Assembly (NCBI GenBank): GCA_963742715.1
Contig: CAVUMR010000001.1
Location: 310,001-374,000 of the forward strand
Reading direction: 5' to 3'
Source: CAVUMR01 sp963742715
Lineage (GTDB): Bacteria > Actinomycetota > Actinomycetes > Mycobacteriales > Micromonosporaceae
Length of the DNA: 64,000 bases
Shown piece after piece: positions 45,543 to 55,458 of the stretch; position 1 is the first letter of the stretch, and every line of letters starts with the position of its first letter. A model generated the notes under the pieces. That model was not told where the DNA came from, made no database searches, and was given only the letters and a program-made list of their open reading frames with translations. Both the position numbers and the translations under genes were made by a program.

Positions 45543-46494
45543 CTAGAGGTCCGCCACGTCGGCCTGCTTCGCGCGTACCGCCTCGGCGGCTTCACGCAGC
45601 GCGGCCAGCTCGCTGTCGGTGAGCTCGGTCTCCACCACGCGCTTCACGCCGTCGGCACCCAGCTCGGCCAGCACGCCGAGATACACCCCGGAGATGCCGT
45701 ACTCGCCGTCGACCCAGGCACAGGTCGGGATGACCTGCACCGGAGTCCTCGACGACCGCGCGGGCCATCCGGGCCGCGGCCGCGGAGGGCGCGTAGTACG
45801 CCGAACCGGTCTTGAGCAGGCCCACGATCTCGCCGCCGCCCTTGCGGGTGCGGTCGACCAGCGCGTCGATCCGGTCGGCGGACAGCAGCTCGGTCAGCGG
45901 CTTGCCGTCCACCGTGCACTGCGAGGGCACCGGGACCATGGTGTCGCCGTGCGAGCCGAGGGTCAGCGTCTTGACGCTGCCGACCGGTACGCCCAGCTCG
46001 TCCGCGACGAACGTGGTGAACCGGGCCGTGTCCAGCACCCCGGCCTGCCCGAGCACCCGGTTGCGCGGGAAGCCGGTGGCCAGCTGCGCCAGCGCGGTCA
46101 TCTCGTCGAGCGGGTTGGACACCACGATCACGACGGCGTTCGGCGCGTACTTGGCCACGTTCTCGGCGACCTGGCGGACGATCTTGGCGTTCACCCCGAG
46201 GAGGTCCATCCGGCTCATGCCGGGCTTGCGCGGCAGGCCGGCGGTGATGACCACGACGTCGGAGCCGGAGATGACCTCGTAACCCTCGCCGTTGGGGCCG
46301 GTGCTCTTGCCGACGATCTTCGTCTCGAAGCCTTCGATCGGCCGGGCCTGGCCCATGTCCAGCGCCAGCCCCTCGGGCTTGCCCTCGATGATGTCGGTGA
46401 GCACGACCGTGTCGAACACGTCGTACTCGGCGAGGCGCTGCGCGGTGGTCGAGCCGTAGAAACCGGCGCCGACGACGGTCACCTTCTTACCCAT
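45543..46494 (-). CDS. mdh: Malate dehydrogenase, one apparent frame break near 45738
   Basis: About 316-aa LDH-like malate dehydrogenase, interconverting malate and oxaloacetate with NAD(H). The N-terminal VTVVGAGFYGSTTAQRL dinucleotide fold, AGLPRKPGMSRMDLL and SHGDTMVP with the catalytic His are clear. After VVEDSG the frame shifts by one extra base and resumes as IPTCAWVDGEYGISGVYLG to the stop at 45543. ATG 46494 has AGGAG 8 nt upstream; GTG 46503 is an alternative. It lies in tandem with icd. Confidence 0.9.
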
Positions 46495-46615
46495 GGATTC
46501 CACTCCTGGCGTTGCGTTGCGGCATGTGAATGGCGGGCGCGCACGAGATCGGGCCGGCAGCCAGGTTACGCCGCCGGCCCGATCTCGTGACGTCAGGCCC
46601 TTACGCCGGGACTCT

Positions 46616-47578
46616 CTACAGGCCGTAGTTGTAGAGCATGCCGCCGTCGTCGTACACCCGGACGCCCGCGTGTACCGCGGAACCCTCGTACGCCACGCCG
46701 TCGCTCTCGATGATCCACTGGCCGAAGCTGTTTCCGGCGATCGCCGTGTAGCCGCCGCCGTACCGCAGCGCGAAGTGCGTGTGGTTGCCGACGGCGGAAC
46801 CGCCGCAGGTCACGTCGGTACCGATGTTGCCCAGGGCGTACCCAGCCGGGATCGACGCCCCGTTCACGTTGATGTTGTTGAACAGGTGGTAGTAGTCGGT
46901 GGCCCAGCCGCTGCCGTGCTCGACCCGGATCCAGCCCTGGCACAGCGTGTACGCCAGGCCGTCACCGGCCGCCCGGACGATGCCGTCGCCACCGGACAGG
47001 TCGAGCGAGCTGAACGGCTGTTCGTAGCCGCCCCAGCCGTGCGGGCCCTGCCAGTACGACCAGGTCTGCCCGACCGCCCACGGCAGGTAGGCCTGTGCGG
47101 CCCGCGGGGTCGCCGACGTGGTGGCGAAGCCGAACGTGTCGCGCTCCTTGGCGGACAGCACCGGTGCCTGCTGGGCCAGCGCGGCGAAGGCCGACTCGCC
47201 CTCCATCGTCACCTGCCAGCCGTCCGCCCCGCGCTTGGCCAGGAACAACCAGCCCTGGGGGTACGCGCCGTCCTGGTGCGGCGCGGTGAGCACCGCACTG
47301 CCGAACGCCCATGCGGTACCGGACTGCCGGCTGACCGTGACCCGCGCGTCGGCACTGTCGACGGCGAATCCGAGCGGCTGCTGGCTGGCCCGCTGGAGCA
47401 GCTTGCCGGTGACCGCGACACCCAGGTCAGGCGTACGCGCGGTTCCCTCGCCCGGTTGCGCGGCAGCGGCCGAGGTCGGGGCGAACGCGAGGCTGCCGGC
47501 CGCGAGAGCGGCGACCGCCAGCGTGGTCAGTCGGCTGGATGATCCGATTGCTCGGGTAAATCGGGACAGAAGGTACAC
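46616..47578 (-). CDS. Secreted M23-like metallopeptidase
   Basis: 320-aa exported protein. The signal peptide is basic plus hydrophobic (LTTLAVAALAAGSLAFA) with a likely cleavage after TSAAAA. The C-terminal half looks like a LytM/M23 fold: GPHGWGGYEQPFSSLDLSGG supplies an H...D pair and NHTHFAL the HxH. These would bind zinc for peptidoglycan or protein cleavage. I chose GTG 47578 since GAGGGAG lies 9 nt upstream. Family resemblance is good, but substrate is unknown. Confidence 0.8.
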   Translation of the reverse strand: MYLLSRFTRAIGSSSRLTTLAVAALAAGSLAFAPTSAAAAQPGEGTARTPDLGVAVTGKLLQRASQQPLGFAVDSADARVTVSRQSGTAWAFGSAVLTAPHQDGAYPQGWLFLAKRGADGWQVTMEGESAFAALAQQAPVLSAKERDTFGFATTSATPRAAQAYLPWAVGQTWSYWQGPHGWGGYEQPFSSLDLSGGDGIVRAAGDGLAYTLCQGWIRVEHGSGWATDYYHLFNNINVNGASIPAGYALGNIGTDVTCGGSAVGNHTHFALRYGGGYTAIAGNSFGQWIIESDGVAYEGSAVHAGVRVYDDGGMLYNYGL

Positions 47579-47737
47579 GGGGGGCCACTCCCTCACTGCC
47601 TTGAGAACGCGTACCCGCCGCGGGTTGACAGGGGGCAACGGCGGGGGCGTCGAATCGGTGCTGGTGAATATAGCCCGATTTTTCCCAAAGCCGATATAAG
47701 AGTAGGTCTGTACCGAGTTATCGCCTGACGAGGCGTG

Positions 47738-47830
47738 CCGCACCGGACCGGCTACGACGCTGGACCGGCAACCGCGCTGGACAGCGACGCCGCTCGGCCG
47801 GCTACCGCACCGGACAGCTACGACGCTGGA
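47738..47830. repeat. Pair of 26-27 bp direct repeats after citrate synthase
   Basis: CCGCACCGGACCGGCTACGACG... (47738-47764) recurs as CCGCACCGGACAGCTACGACG... (47805-47830) with one short deletion and otherwise near identity. They lie in the gap between the M23-like gene and the citrate synthase stop. Confidence 0.75.
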
Positions 47831-47848
47831 CTACCGCGCGAGAATGAC

Positions 47849-49030
47849 TCACCGCTCGGCGAGCGGCTTCACCCGGCGGGCCTTGGGCCCGATGTACTCG
47901 CTCTCCGGTCGGATCAGCCGGTTGTCCGCGTGCTGCTCGATCACGTGCGCGGTCCACCCGCTCATCCGGGAGACCGCGAACACCGGGGTGAACAGGTCGG
48001 TCGGAATGCCGAGATACCGGTACACGCTGGCGGCATAGAAGTCGACGTTGGGCCGCAGGCCCTTGGCCTCGCCCACCACCTGTTCCATCCGGATGCTCAT
48101 GTCGTACCAGCGGGAGTCGCCGGCCAACTCGGCGAGTTGCTGGCTCATCGTGCGCAGGTGCGTCGCGCGCGGATCCTCGGTCCGGTACACCCGGTGCCCG
48201 AAGCCCATGATCTTCTCGCCGGCACCGAGTTTCGCCTGCACCGTCTCGGTCACCACCGACCGGCGCTGGTCCTCGTCCCGCCCGCCGACCCGGCCGTCGA
48301 TCTCGGTCAGGGTCTTCATCACCTGCTCGTTCGCGCCACCGTGCAGCGGGCCCTTCAGCGCACCCATCGCCGCGGTGACCGCGGAGTGCATGTCCGCCAG
48401 CGTCGCCGCGCACACCCGGGCCGCGAACGTGGACGCGTTCATCGTGTGGTCGGCGTGCAGCACCAGGCACTCGTCGAAACAGGCGACCGCCGACCGCTCC
48501 GGCCGCTTGCCGGTGATCTGGAGCAGGAAGTTTCCGGCGATGCCGAGCTCCGGCGCGGGATCCGGCACGGCCACGCCGTTGCGGCGGGCGTGGTAGCGGG
48601 CCACCAGCATCGGCATCTGGGCGACCAGCCGGGCGGCCTTGCGCTGGTTGGCCTCCGGCGTGTTGGAACCGGCATCCGGGTCCTCCGCCGACAGCGCGCT
48701 GACCAGCGTCCGCAGCGCCTCCATCGGGGGCGCCGCGGCGACCGCGGTGTCGAGGACCGCGTCCACCACCCCGCCCAGCGCCCGCCCCGCGGCGAGGTCC
48801 GCGCGGTAGCTGTCGAGCTCGCCGCGGTTCGGCAGGTCGCCCCGGTGCAGCAGGTACGCGCACTCCTCGAACGACACCGCACCGGCCAGGTCATGGATGT
48901 CGTAACCGCGGTACGAGAGAATTCCGGCCCTGCCGTCGATGTCGCTGACCGCGGTGCTGGCCGCGACGACATCGGCCAGCCCTTTCGCCGGCGCAGCGGC
49001 GGGCTGGCCACCAGTTCGGGACTCGGCCAT
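47849..49030 (-). CDS. Citrate synthase (2-methylcitrate synthase-like)
   Basis: 393-aa citrate synthase family enzyme condensing an acyl-CoA with oxaloacetate. Catalytic residues are seen in HADHTMNAST, LHGGANE and GFGHRVYRTEDPR, with the late Asp in NVDFYAASVYRYL. The length fits the short type II-like or methylcitrate group, so propionyl-CoA use is possible. The nearby mdh, icd and sucCD suggest a TCA role, but sequence alone cannot separate citrate from methylcitrate synthase. Confidence 0.9.
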   Translation of the reverse strand: MAESRTGGQPAAAPAKGLADVVAASTAVSDIDGRAGILSYRGYDIHDLAGAVSFEECAYLLHRGDLPNRGELDSYRADLAAGRALGGVVDAVLDTAVAAAPPMEALRTLVSALSAEDPDAGSNTPEANQRKAARLVAQMPMLVARYHARRNGVAVPDPAPELGIAGNFLLQITGKRPERSAVACFDECLVLHADHTMNASTFAARVCAATLADMHSAVTAAMGALKGPLHGGANEQVMKTLTEIDGRVGGRDEDQRRSVVTETVQAKLGAGEKIMGFGHRVYRTEDPRATHLRTMSQQLAELAGDSRWYDMSIRMEQVVGEAKGLRPNVDFYAASVYRYLGIPTDLFTPVFAVSRMSGWTAHVIEQHADNRLIRPESEYIGPKARRVKPLAER

Positions 49031-49139
49031 CGCTCTCCCTCTCCGGTCGGAAGCCTGAGCCTAGCGAGGCTGCGTTCCGGCCAGGATTCTGGTCACCCCG
49101 TCCAGTCTGTCACCCCCGGATGGCGGTCGTAGGCTCAAG

Positions 49140-49409
49140 TCAGCCGAGCTCCTCGTCGGCGAAGCACCACAGCCACCGCTCTCCCGGCTCGTACGAGCGG
49201 ATCACCGGATGTCCGATCTGCCGGTAATGCGCCGCGGCATGCCGGGCCGGCGACGAGTCGCAACAGCCGACGTGCCCGCATTCCAGGCACAACCGCAGGT
49301 GTACCCAGTCGTCCCGGCCCTCGGCCAGGCACGACGTACATCCGTCCGGGGTGTTCGGTTCGGGCGCCGCGGCACTGGCAACGGCGCCGAGATGGGAACA
49401 ACCGGTCAT
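49140..49409 (-). CDS. UBP-type zinc finger protein
   Basis: 89-aa zinc finger protein. Cys/His spacing (CTSCLAEG, LRLCLECGHVGCCDSS, HAAAHYRQIGHPV) matches the ZnF-UBP fold. Eukaryotic members bind the ubiquitin C-terminus; bacterial ones have unknown ligands. The ATG shares one base with the stop of the antiporter gene upstream, so expression is coupled. It may regulate or accompany the antiporter. Confidence 0.88.
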   Translation of the reverse strand: MTGCSHLGAVASAAAPEPNTPDGCTSCLAEGRDDWVHLRLCLECGHVGCCDSSPARHAAAHYRQIGHPVIRSYEPGERWLWCFADEELG

Positions 49410-50977
49410 CAATCCTCCCGGTACAACAGGGACTCCTCGAGATCCATCGCCCGCTGCGCCTGCCGGAGTACCTCCTCGGGGATCCGACCGGCGTCGCGGG
49501 CCTCGCGGAACACCTCCCGCTCGGCCTCCAGCATCTCCCGCCGGAGCCGGCGGAACGCCTCGGACGGGGCCCGGTCCTGGCTGCCGAGCCGTTCCCACGC
49601 CTGGTTGGTACGACTCTCGGCGAGCTTGCGCAACTGCTTGACGACCGACGGCGGGGCACCGTCGGCGGCCGCCTCCAGCCGCGCCAGCGCGGCCCGGGTC
49701 GCCTGGTGCTGCACGTTCGCCTCGGCCAGCCGGTCCTGCTGCGGGTCGTCCCCCTTGATGCGCAGCAGCCGTACCGCCGCGGGCAACGTGGTGCCCTGCA
49801 GTACCAGCGTCGCCACGATCACCGCGAAGGCGAGCCAGATGGCAAGGTCCCGCTGCGGGAACGCACGATGCCCGTTGCCGGCCAGAGGCAGCGCGAACGC
49901 CGCCGCCAGCGTCACCACGCCGCGCATGCCGGCCCAGCCGATCACGGTCGGCACCCGCGCCGGCGGAACCGGATCCCGCGCGCGTACCCGCGGGATGAGC
50001 CGGGCCAGGTAGGTGGCCGGGTACACCCACACGAAGCGCGCCAGTACGACGGTGCCGACCACCGCGGCCGTACTCGCCGCCACCGTGCCCATCGGCACCG
50101 TCAGCTCCGACAGGATCGACCGGAGCTGGAGCCCGACCAGCAGGAACACGGTGCCTTCCAGCAGGAACCTGGTCATCCGCCAGAACGCGTCCATCTGCAA
50201 CCGGGACGCGGCGGACATCAGCAGCGGCATCCGGTGACCGAGGTACAGGCCGCACAGTACGACCGCCACCACCCCGGAGCCGTGGATCGCCTCGGCCAGC
50301 AGGTACGACACGAACGGGGTCAGCAGCGACAGCGCGTTGTCCAGCAACGGATCGGTGGTACGCCGGTGCAGCCAGGCCAGGGCGATCGCGCTGACCGCCC
50401 CGACCAGCAGCCCGCCGCCGATGCCGAGCGCCGCGTTCACCGCGATGCCGGCCGTACTCACGCTCTGCCCCACCGCCGCGGCCACGGCTACCCGGAACGT
50501 GACCAGCGCGGTGGCGTCGTTGACCAGGCTCTCGCCCTCCAGGATCGTGACGATCCGGCGGGGCAGCCCGATCCGGCGGGCCACCGCGGTCGCGGCCACT
50601 GCGTCCGGCGGGGCCACCACCGCGCCGATGGCGAACGCGGCGGCCAGCGGCAACCCGGGCACGATCGCGTGCAGTACCAGCCCGACCGCCGCCGCGGTGA
50701 ACAGCACCAGCCCCACCGCGAGCAGCAGGATCGGGCGCAGGTTGTACCGGAACGCCGGTACCGAGGTCTCGATCGCGGCGACGTACAACAGCGGCGGTAG
50801 GACGCCCAACAGGACGATCTCCGGATCGAGCCGGATGTCCGGCAGCCCGGGCAGGAACGAGCCGGCGATCCCCACCAGTACCAGCACGATCGGGGCCAGC
50901 ATCGCGTACCGGCGGGCGACCGCGGAGACCGCGACGACGACCGCCGCCATCCCAACGGCGGTGAGAAGCTCGGTCAC
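49409..50977 (-). CDS. Na+/H+ antiporter, CPA1 family
   Basis: 522-aa antiporter with about 12 membrane segments. The CPA1 hallmark is visible: APPDAVAATAVARRIGLPRRIVTILEGESLVNDATALV, quoted here only to show the paired Asp residues (VAPPDAVAATA and ESLVNDATA) that bind and exchange cations. The cytoplasmic C-terminal tail (about 110 residues) is charged and helical. It exports Na+ or K+ for H+ and could support pH homeostasis. Confidence 0.92.
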   Translation of the reverse strand: MTELLTAVGMAAVVVAVSAVARRYAMLAPIVLVLVGIAGSFLPGLPDIRLDPEIVLLGVLPPLLYVAAIETSVPAFRYNLRPILLLAVGLVLFTAAAVGLVLHAIVPGLPLAAAFAIGAVVAPPDAVAATAVARRIGLPRRIVTILEGESLVNDATALVTFRVAVAAAVGQSVSTAGIAVNAALGIGGGLLVGAVSAIALAWLHRRTTDPLLDNALSLLTPFVSYLLAEAIHGSGVVAVVLCGLYLGHRMPLLMSAASRLQMDAFWRMTRFLLEGTVFLLVGLQLRSILSELTVPMGTVAASTAAVVGTVVLARFVWVYPATYLARLIPRVRARDPVPPARVPTVIGWAGMRGVVTLAAAFALPLAGNGHRAFPQRDLAIWLAFAVIVATLVLQGTTLPAAVRLLRIKGDDPQQDRLAEANVQHQATRAALARLEAAADGAPPSVVKQLRKLAESRTNQAWERLGSQDRAPSEAFRRLRREMLEAEREVFREARDAGRIPEEVLRQAQRAMDLEESLLYRED

Positions 50978-51079
50978 CTCGCGAGCGTACGGCGCGATCC
51001 GCCGGCTGCCGCCCAGGTCAGCTCCGGTGCGGCGGGTGAGATGAGCCGGGGTCCGCGGTGGGGTGGGGTCAGCGGCCGG

Positions 51080-52282
51080 TCACGTCATCGCGCGCAGCGC
51101 GTCCAGCCGGGGCGACCGGCGGGCCGGACTGTCCAGGCTGAAGCTGCGGGCGTCGCCGAGCTGGTCCCGGACGTACGTCTCGGTGCGGGCCACCTCGGCA
51201 CGCAACTCGTCGTCGGCCGGCTGGAACGACGCCCAGACCAGCTCACCGGCCGTGCTGTCGAAGTCCCACAGCCCGATCAACCGGCCGCGATCGAGGATGC
51301 CGTGGTGCGGCAGGTCCGCCAGCCCACTGCCGAGCGTCGCGCCGGCCGGTGAGTCGATCAGGCGCCGGCCGGTGTCGGCCGGGTCGACCAGGCTGGCCAG
51401 GTCACGCCGGAGCAGGAAGATCGAATCGATGCTCGCCACCAGCGCGTACCGGGGCCGGGGCGGCGGCGTGAAGTCGTGGTACGCGCTCGCGTCCTCGGCC
51501 AGCATCACCAGGGTGTCCGAGCCCGGTACCGGCACCGTGTCGATGGCGTCGAGCAGCGCGCGGGAGTCGCGCGCGCCGTACCCGGTGAACCAGCGCAGAT
51601 GCGCCAGCGAGGCACCGCCGGTCCAGGCCAGGTACCGCCGGACCAGGCGCTGGCGCGCCTCCTGGACGGTCAACCCGCCGCCGGACAGCGGCGACGGCGA
51701 CCACCGGACGTACCCGTACCGCTGCTGGTCGAGCCGCCCGTCCACCGGTACCCGCCGAATCTCGCCGGCGTTCTGCAGCAGCCCCAGCGCCGCCGGCAAC
51801 GTGGTCGACGCGCCCCGCTTGTGGCCCTCCTCGCCCAGGTTGCGCACCGCGTCGCCGACCGCGGCGGTGATCGCGCGCGGGTCCAGCGGCCGGTCTGCAC
51901 CGGTCAGGGCGGCGAGTACCGCTTCGCACAGCCGGTCGAGCTCGTCCCGCGGTACGCCGAGCTTGGCCAGGGTCGGCAGCTCGCTCGGTGGCATCGCGCC
52001 GGCGACGGTCAACGCCAGCGCGAAGTCATCGGCCGGTACGACGTAGGTACACCCGCGAGCCGCGGTCAGCTCGTGGATCGCCAGGTCCGCCACGGCCGCG
52101 TCCGCGACCTTACGGTCGATGCCGGCGCGGCTGTGCAGCGTGAGGTACGGATTGGCGCCGCCGACCGAACGTGCCCAACCGGCCTGATCGAGTACCCCCG
52201 CCGGGGTGGCCGTGGCCAGCGATCCGTCCAGTCCCTGCCGGTGCGCCCACCAGGCGCGCAACTTGACCATGTCGGCGTCCAT
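51080..52282 (-). CDS. AlkZ-like winged-helix DNA glycosylase family protein (HTH_42)
   Basis: About 400-aa protein of the HTH_42/AlkZ-like family, whose characterised members remove alkylated bases or unhook interstrand crosslinks, often next to antibiotic clusters. Recognisable parts are LRAWWAHRQGLDG at the N-terminus, GHKRGASTTLPAALGLLQNAGEIRRVP in the wing region and the DSTAGELVWASF C-terminal beta part. The ATG at 52282 fits; a longer upstream frame from 52339 is possible. Whether it keeps glycosylase activity is not known from sequence. Confidence 0.8.
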   Translation of the reverse strand: MDADMVKLRAWWAHRQGLDGSLATATPAGVLDQAGWARSVGGANPYLTLHSRAGIDRKVADAAVADLAIHELTAARGCTYVVPADDFALALTVAGAMPPSELPTLAKLGVPRDELDRLCEAVLAALTGADRPLDPRAITAAVGDAVRNLGEEGHKRGASTTLPAALGLLQNAGEIRRVPVDGRLDQQRYGYVRWSPSPLSGGGLTVQEARQRLVRRYLAWTGGASLAHLRWFTGYGARDSRALLDAIDTVPVPGSDTLVMLAEDASAYHDFTPPPRPRYALVASIDSIFLLRRDLASLVDPADTGRRLIDSPAGATLGSGLADLPHHGILDRGRLIGLWDFDSTAGELVWASFQPADDELRAEVARTETYVRDQLGDARSFSLDSPARRSPRLDALRAMT

Positions 52283-52453
52283 GCCCGGAAGCTTGCCACG
52301 GCAGGATCGGCCATCCCGTCGCGCGCCCGACAGGTCCACTCATGAAGCCCGCCCGGACGGCCTGGTGACGGTGGGTCTACCGGCCTACGGATGGCATGGA
52401 CACGGTGGGGCTACCGGGATTTGTCGTTCAGCGCGTTGGTCGAACGACAGAAA

Positions 52454-54052
52454 TCAGTGATAGAAGTGGCGGGTTCCGGTGAGGTACAGGGGGACGCCGG
52501 CGGCTTGGGCGGCCGCGACGACCTCGGCGTCGCGTACCGACCCGCCGGGCTGCACCACGGCCCGCACACCCGCGTCGAGCAGCACGTTCAGGCCGTCCGG
52601 GAACGGGAAGAACGCGTCGGAGGCGGCCACCGCACCGGCCGCCCGGTCACCGGCCCGGGCCACCGCCAGCCGGGCCGCGTCCACCCGGTTCACCTGACCC
52701 ATGCCGACCCCGACCGTGGCGCCGGCGCTGGCCAGCAGGATCGCGTTGGACTTGACCGACCGGATCGCCCGCCAGGCGAAGGCCAGGTCGGCGAGCGTCG
52801 CGCCGTCCACCGGATCGCCGCAGGCCAGCGTCCAGGAGGCCGGATCGTCGCCGGGCGCGTCGATCCGGTCCGGCGTCTGCACGAGTACGCCACCGGAGAC
52901 CTGCCGGAACTCCGCCGGCGTCGGCCGCCACGGTGGGGCGATCAGGATCCGCAGGTTCTTCTTCGCCTGCAGTACCTCCACCGCTCCGTCCACATAGGAC
53001 GGCGCGACGATGACCTCGGTGAACACCTCGGCGACCTGCTCGGCCATCGCAACCGTGACCGGCCGGTTGGCGGCGATCACGCCACCGAACGCGGACGTCG
53101 GGTCGCACGCGTGCGCGCCCCGGTGTGCCGCCGCGATGGCGTCACCGTCCTCGGTGGACACCGCGATGCCGCAGGGGTTTGCGTGCTTGATGATCGCGAC
53201 GCACGGCTCGGTGAAGTCGTTCGCCGCCCGCCAGGCCGCGTCCGCGTCGACATAGTTGTTGTACGACATCTCCTTGCCGTGCAGCTGCTCGGCCTGCGCG
53301 AGACCCGGATTCGCGACCCGGTCGGCGTACAACGCCGCGGGCTGGTGCGGATTCTCGCCGTACCGCAGCACCTGCGTCCGGTCGAGCGTCAGGCCGGCGA
53401 ACGCCGGCCAACCGTCCGGGTCCCCCACCACAGAGGCCGAGAACCAGTTCGCCACCGCGACGTCGTACGCCGCGGTATGCGCGAACGCCTGCGCGGCCAG
53501 CCGCTGCCGCGCCGGCAGGGTGAACCCACCACTGCGGGCGGCCTCGAGTACCTCCGGATAGGTCGCGGGCGAGGTGACCACCGCGACGTTGGCGTGGTTC
53601 TTCGCGGCGGCTCGTACCATCGCCGGCCCACCGATGTCGATCTGCTCCACGCACTCGTCCGGGCCGGCGCCGGAGGCGACCGTCTGGGTGAACGGGTACA
53701 GGTTGCTGACCAGCAGTTCGAACGGCGCGATGCCGAGCTCGTCGAGCTGCCCGGAGTGGTCGTCGAGTCGCAGGTCGGCGAGCAGGCCGGCATGTACCCG
53801 TGGATGAAGGGTCTTCACCCGGCCGTCGAGGCACTCCGGGAAACCGGTCAGCTCCTCGACCCGGACCACCTTGACCCCGGCCGCCTCGATGGTGGCCGCG
53901 GTGGATCCGGTGGACACCAGCTCGACCCCGGCGTCGGCCAGCCCGCGGGCCAGCTCCGCCAGCCCGGTCTTGTCATACACGCTGACCAGCGCCCGCCGGA
54001 TCGCGCGCCGGCCGTCCGTCGCTGCCGCGCTGCCCGTCGCCTCAGTGCTCAC
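52454..54052 (-). CDS. purH: Bifunctional AICAR formyltransferase / IMP cyclohydrolase
   Basis: 532-aa enzyme for the last two steps of IMP synthesis. The N-terminal MGS-like cyclohydrolase part reads RALVSVYDKTGL, STGSTAATIE and VKTLHPRVHAGLL. The C-terminal formyltransferase part has KHANPCGIAV and the late FFPFPDG motif. The start overlaps the purN end by 11 bp, so the two are coupled. Confidence 0.96.
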   Translation of the reverse strand: MSTEATGSAAATDGRRAIRRALVSVYDKTGLAELARGLADAGVELVSTGSTAATIEAAGVKVVRVEELTGFPECLDGRVKTLHPRVHAGLLADLRLDDHSGQLDELGIAPFELLVSNLYPFTQTVASGAGPDECVEQIDIGGPAMVRAAAKNHANVAVVTSPATYPEVLEAARSGGFTLPARQRLAAQAFAHTAAYDVAVANWFSASVVGDPDGWPAFAGLTLDRTQVLRYGENPHQPAALYADRVANPGLAQAEQLHGKEMSYNNYVDADAAWRAANDFTEPCVAIIKHANPCGIAVSTEDGDAIAAAHRGAHACDPTSAFGGVIAANRPVTVAMAEQVAEVFTEVIVAPSYVDGAVEVLQAKKNLRILIAPPWRPTPAEFRQVSGGVLVQTPDRIDAPGDDPASWTLACGDPVDGATLADLAFAWRAIRSVKSNAILLASAGATVGVGMGQVNRVDAARLAVARAGDRAAGAVAASDAFFPFPDGLNVLLDAGVRAVVQPGGSVRDAEVVAAAQAAGVPLYLTGTRHFYH

Positions 54053-54656
54053 TACCGATCAGGACCTTTCTTCCGTGTACCGTCCAGCCGTCACGGGCGA
54101 GCCGGCCGACCATGTCGACCAGTTGCCGCCGTTCGGCGACCTTGATCCGCTCGGTCAGCGTTTCCTCGGTGTCGTCATCCAGCACCGGTACCGCGACCTG
54201 CGCGATGATCGGGCCACTGTCCACCCCGGAGTCGACGAAGTGCACCGTCGCGCCGGCCACCTTGACCCCGTAGGCCAGCGCATCCCGCGGCCCGTGGATG
54301 CCGGGGAAGGCCGGCAGCAGCGCGTTGTGGGTGTTGATGTACCGCCCACCGAACTCTCCCAGGAACGCCTCCCCGACCAGCTTCAGGAAGCCGGCGGAGA
54401 CCACCAGGTCCGGGTGGTACCCAGCCACCTGGGCGGCGAGCGTCTTGTCCCAGGCGGCCCGATCCGGGAAGTCCGGTAGGGCGGTCACGAACGTCGGAAC
54501 GCCGGCCCGCTCGGCGCGGGCCAGCCCTTCCGCCCCGGGCCGATCCGAGCCCACCGCGACGACCTGCGCGCCGTAATCCGGGTCGGCGCACGCGTCCAGC
54601 AGGGCCTGCAGGTTGGTGCCGCCACGCGAGATCAGTACGACGAGTCGAGCGGTCAC
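54042..54656 (-). CDS. purN: Phosphoribosylglycinamide formyltransferase
   Basis: 204-aa GART adding a formyl group to GAR using 10-formyl-THF. Family motifs: LISRGGTNLQALLDA (substrate loop), INTHNALLPAFPG and the catalytic HFVDSGVDSGPI with the conserved Asp. Length is normal. It diverges from the DUF4190 gene across a 276-bp spacer that should hold the pur promoter. Confidence 0.95.
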   Translation of the reverse strand: MTARLVVLISRGGTNLQALLDACADPDYGAQVVAVGSDRPGAEGLARAERAGVPTFVTALPDFPDRAAWDKTLAAQVAGYHPDLVVSAGFLKLVGEAFLGEFGGRYINTHNALLPAFPGIHGPRDALAYGVKVAGATVHFVDSGVDSGPIIAQVAVPVLDDDTEETLTERIKVAERRQLVDMVGRLARDGWTVHGRKVLIGSEH

Positions 54657-54932
54657 GAGTCACTCCTCCGGGCGGTGCCGGCCCAACCCTAACCGGGCAG
54701 GCGGCACCGACCAGGCGGGACACCCCGCACCGACGGCTTCGTACCGCAAAGCGTCGGCGTGATCACTCTCGGCTGCTATCGACCCGCCGAACCCGGCCGA
54801 TCGGCAGATTCGATCAATATCAACACGTCTCCACGTGTGGGTCGCGTTGACCACGAAGATCGATGCAAGGACTATGACGCCAGCAAGTACAGCCGCTGGT
54901 GACAGCGGTAGCCAGACATTAAGGGAGGAAAC

Positions 54933-55313
54933 GTGAGCGACCCGACGGCGCCCCCACCGCCGCCCCCACCACCGGGTGGACCGGCCGGACCCGGGATGCC
55001 GGGCGAGCCGGGCAGCTACGGAGCACCCGGCGGCAGGCCGCAACAGAACATCTTCGGCATCCTGGCGCTGGTATTCGGAATCGTGTCCATCGTGCTGTGC
55101 TGCGTGTACGCGGGCATCTGGGCCGGTATTCCGGCTGCCGTGCTCGGCTACCTCGGCATCCAGCGCGCCAAGCGGGGCGAGGCCAGCAACAGGCCGCTCG
55201 CTCTGACCGGTCTTATCCTCGGTGCGATCGGCATCGCTATCGCACTGTTGCAGATCATTCTTCTGGCGACCGGCGTGACCGGCAACCTCGTCAGCGACCT
55301 GCAGAACAACTGA
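54933..55313 (+). CDS. DUF4190 small membrane protein
   Basis: 126-aa protein with a Pro/Gly-rich cytoplasmic N-terminus (a run of seven Pro beginning near residue 6) and two membrane segments (IFGILALVFGIVSIVLCC, LALTGLILGAIGIAIALLQ) separated by the LGYLGIQRAKRGE loop typical of DUF4190. GTG start after AGGAGG. Function is unknown. It is followed by another small membrane protein in the same direction. Confidence 0.85.
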   Translation: MSDPTAPPPPPPPPGGPAGPGMPGEPGSYGAPGGRPQQNIFGILALVFGIVSIVLCCVYAGIWAGIPAAVLGYLGIQRAKRGEASNRPLALTGLILGAIGIAIALLQIILLATGVTGNLVSDLQNN

Positions 55314-55458
55314 CCCGCGGACCGCGTGGGCGGTGAACCGTCGCAACCGGGCGGCCCACCGCCCACGCGGCGGTCCCGGTGTCAGCGATACGCCTCAACT
55401 CTTCGCGCGCTGCGGGTAGGCTGCGCGCGGCGTACATCCACCTCTATTGGGAGTAGTC

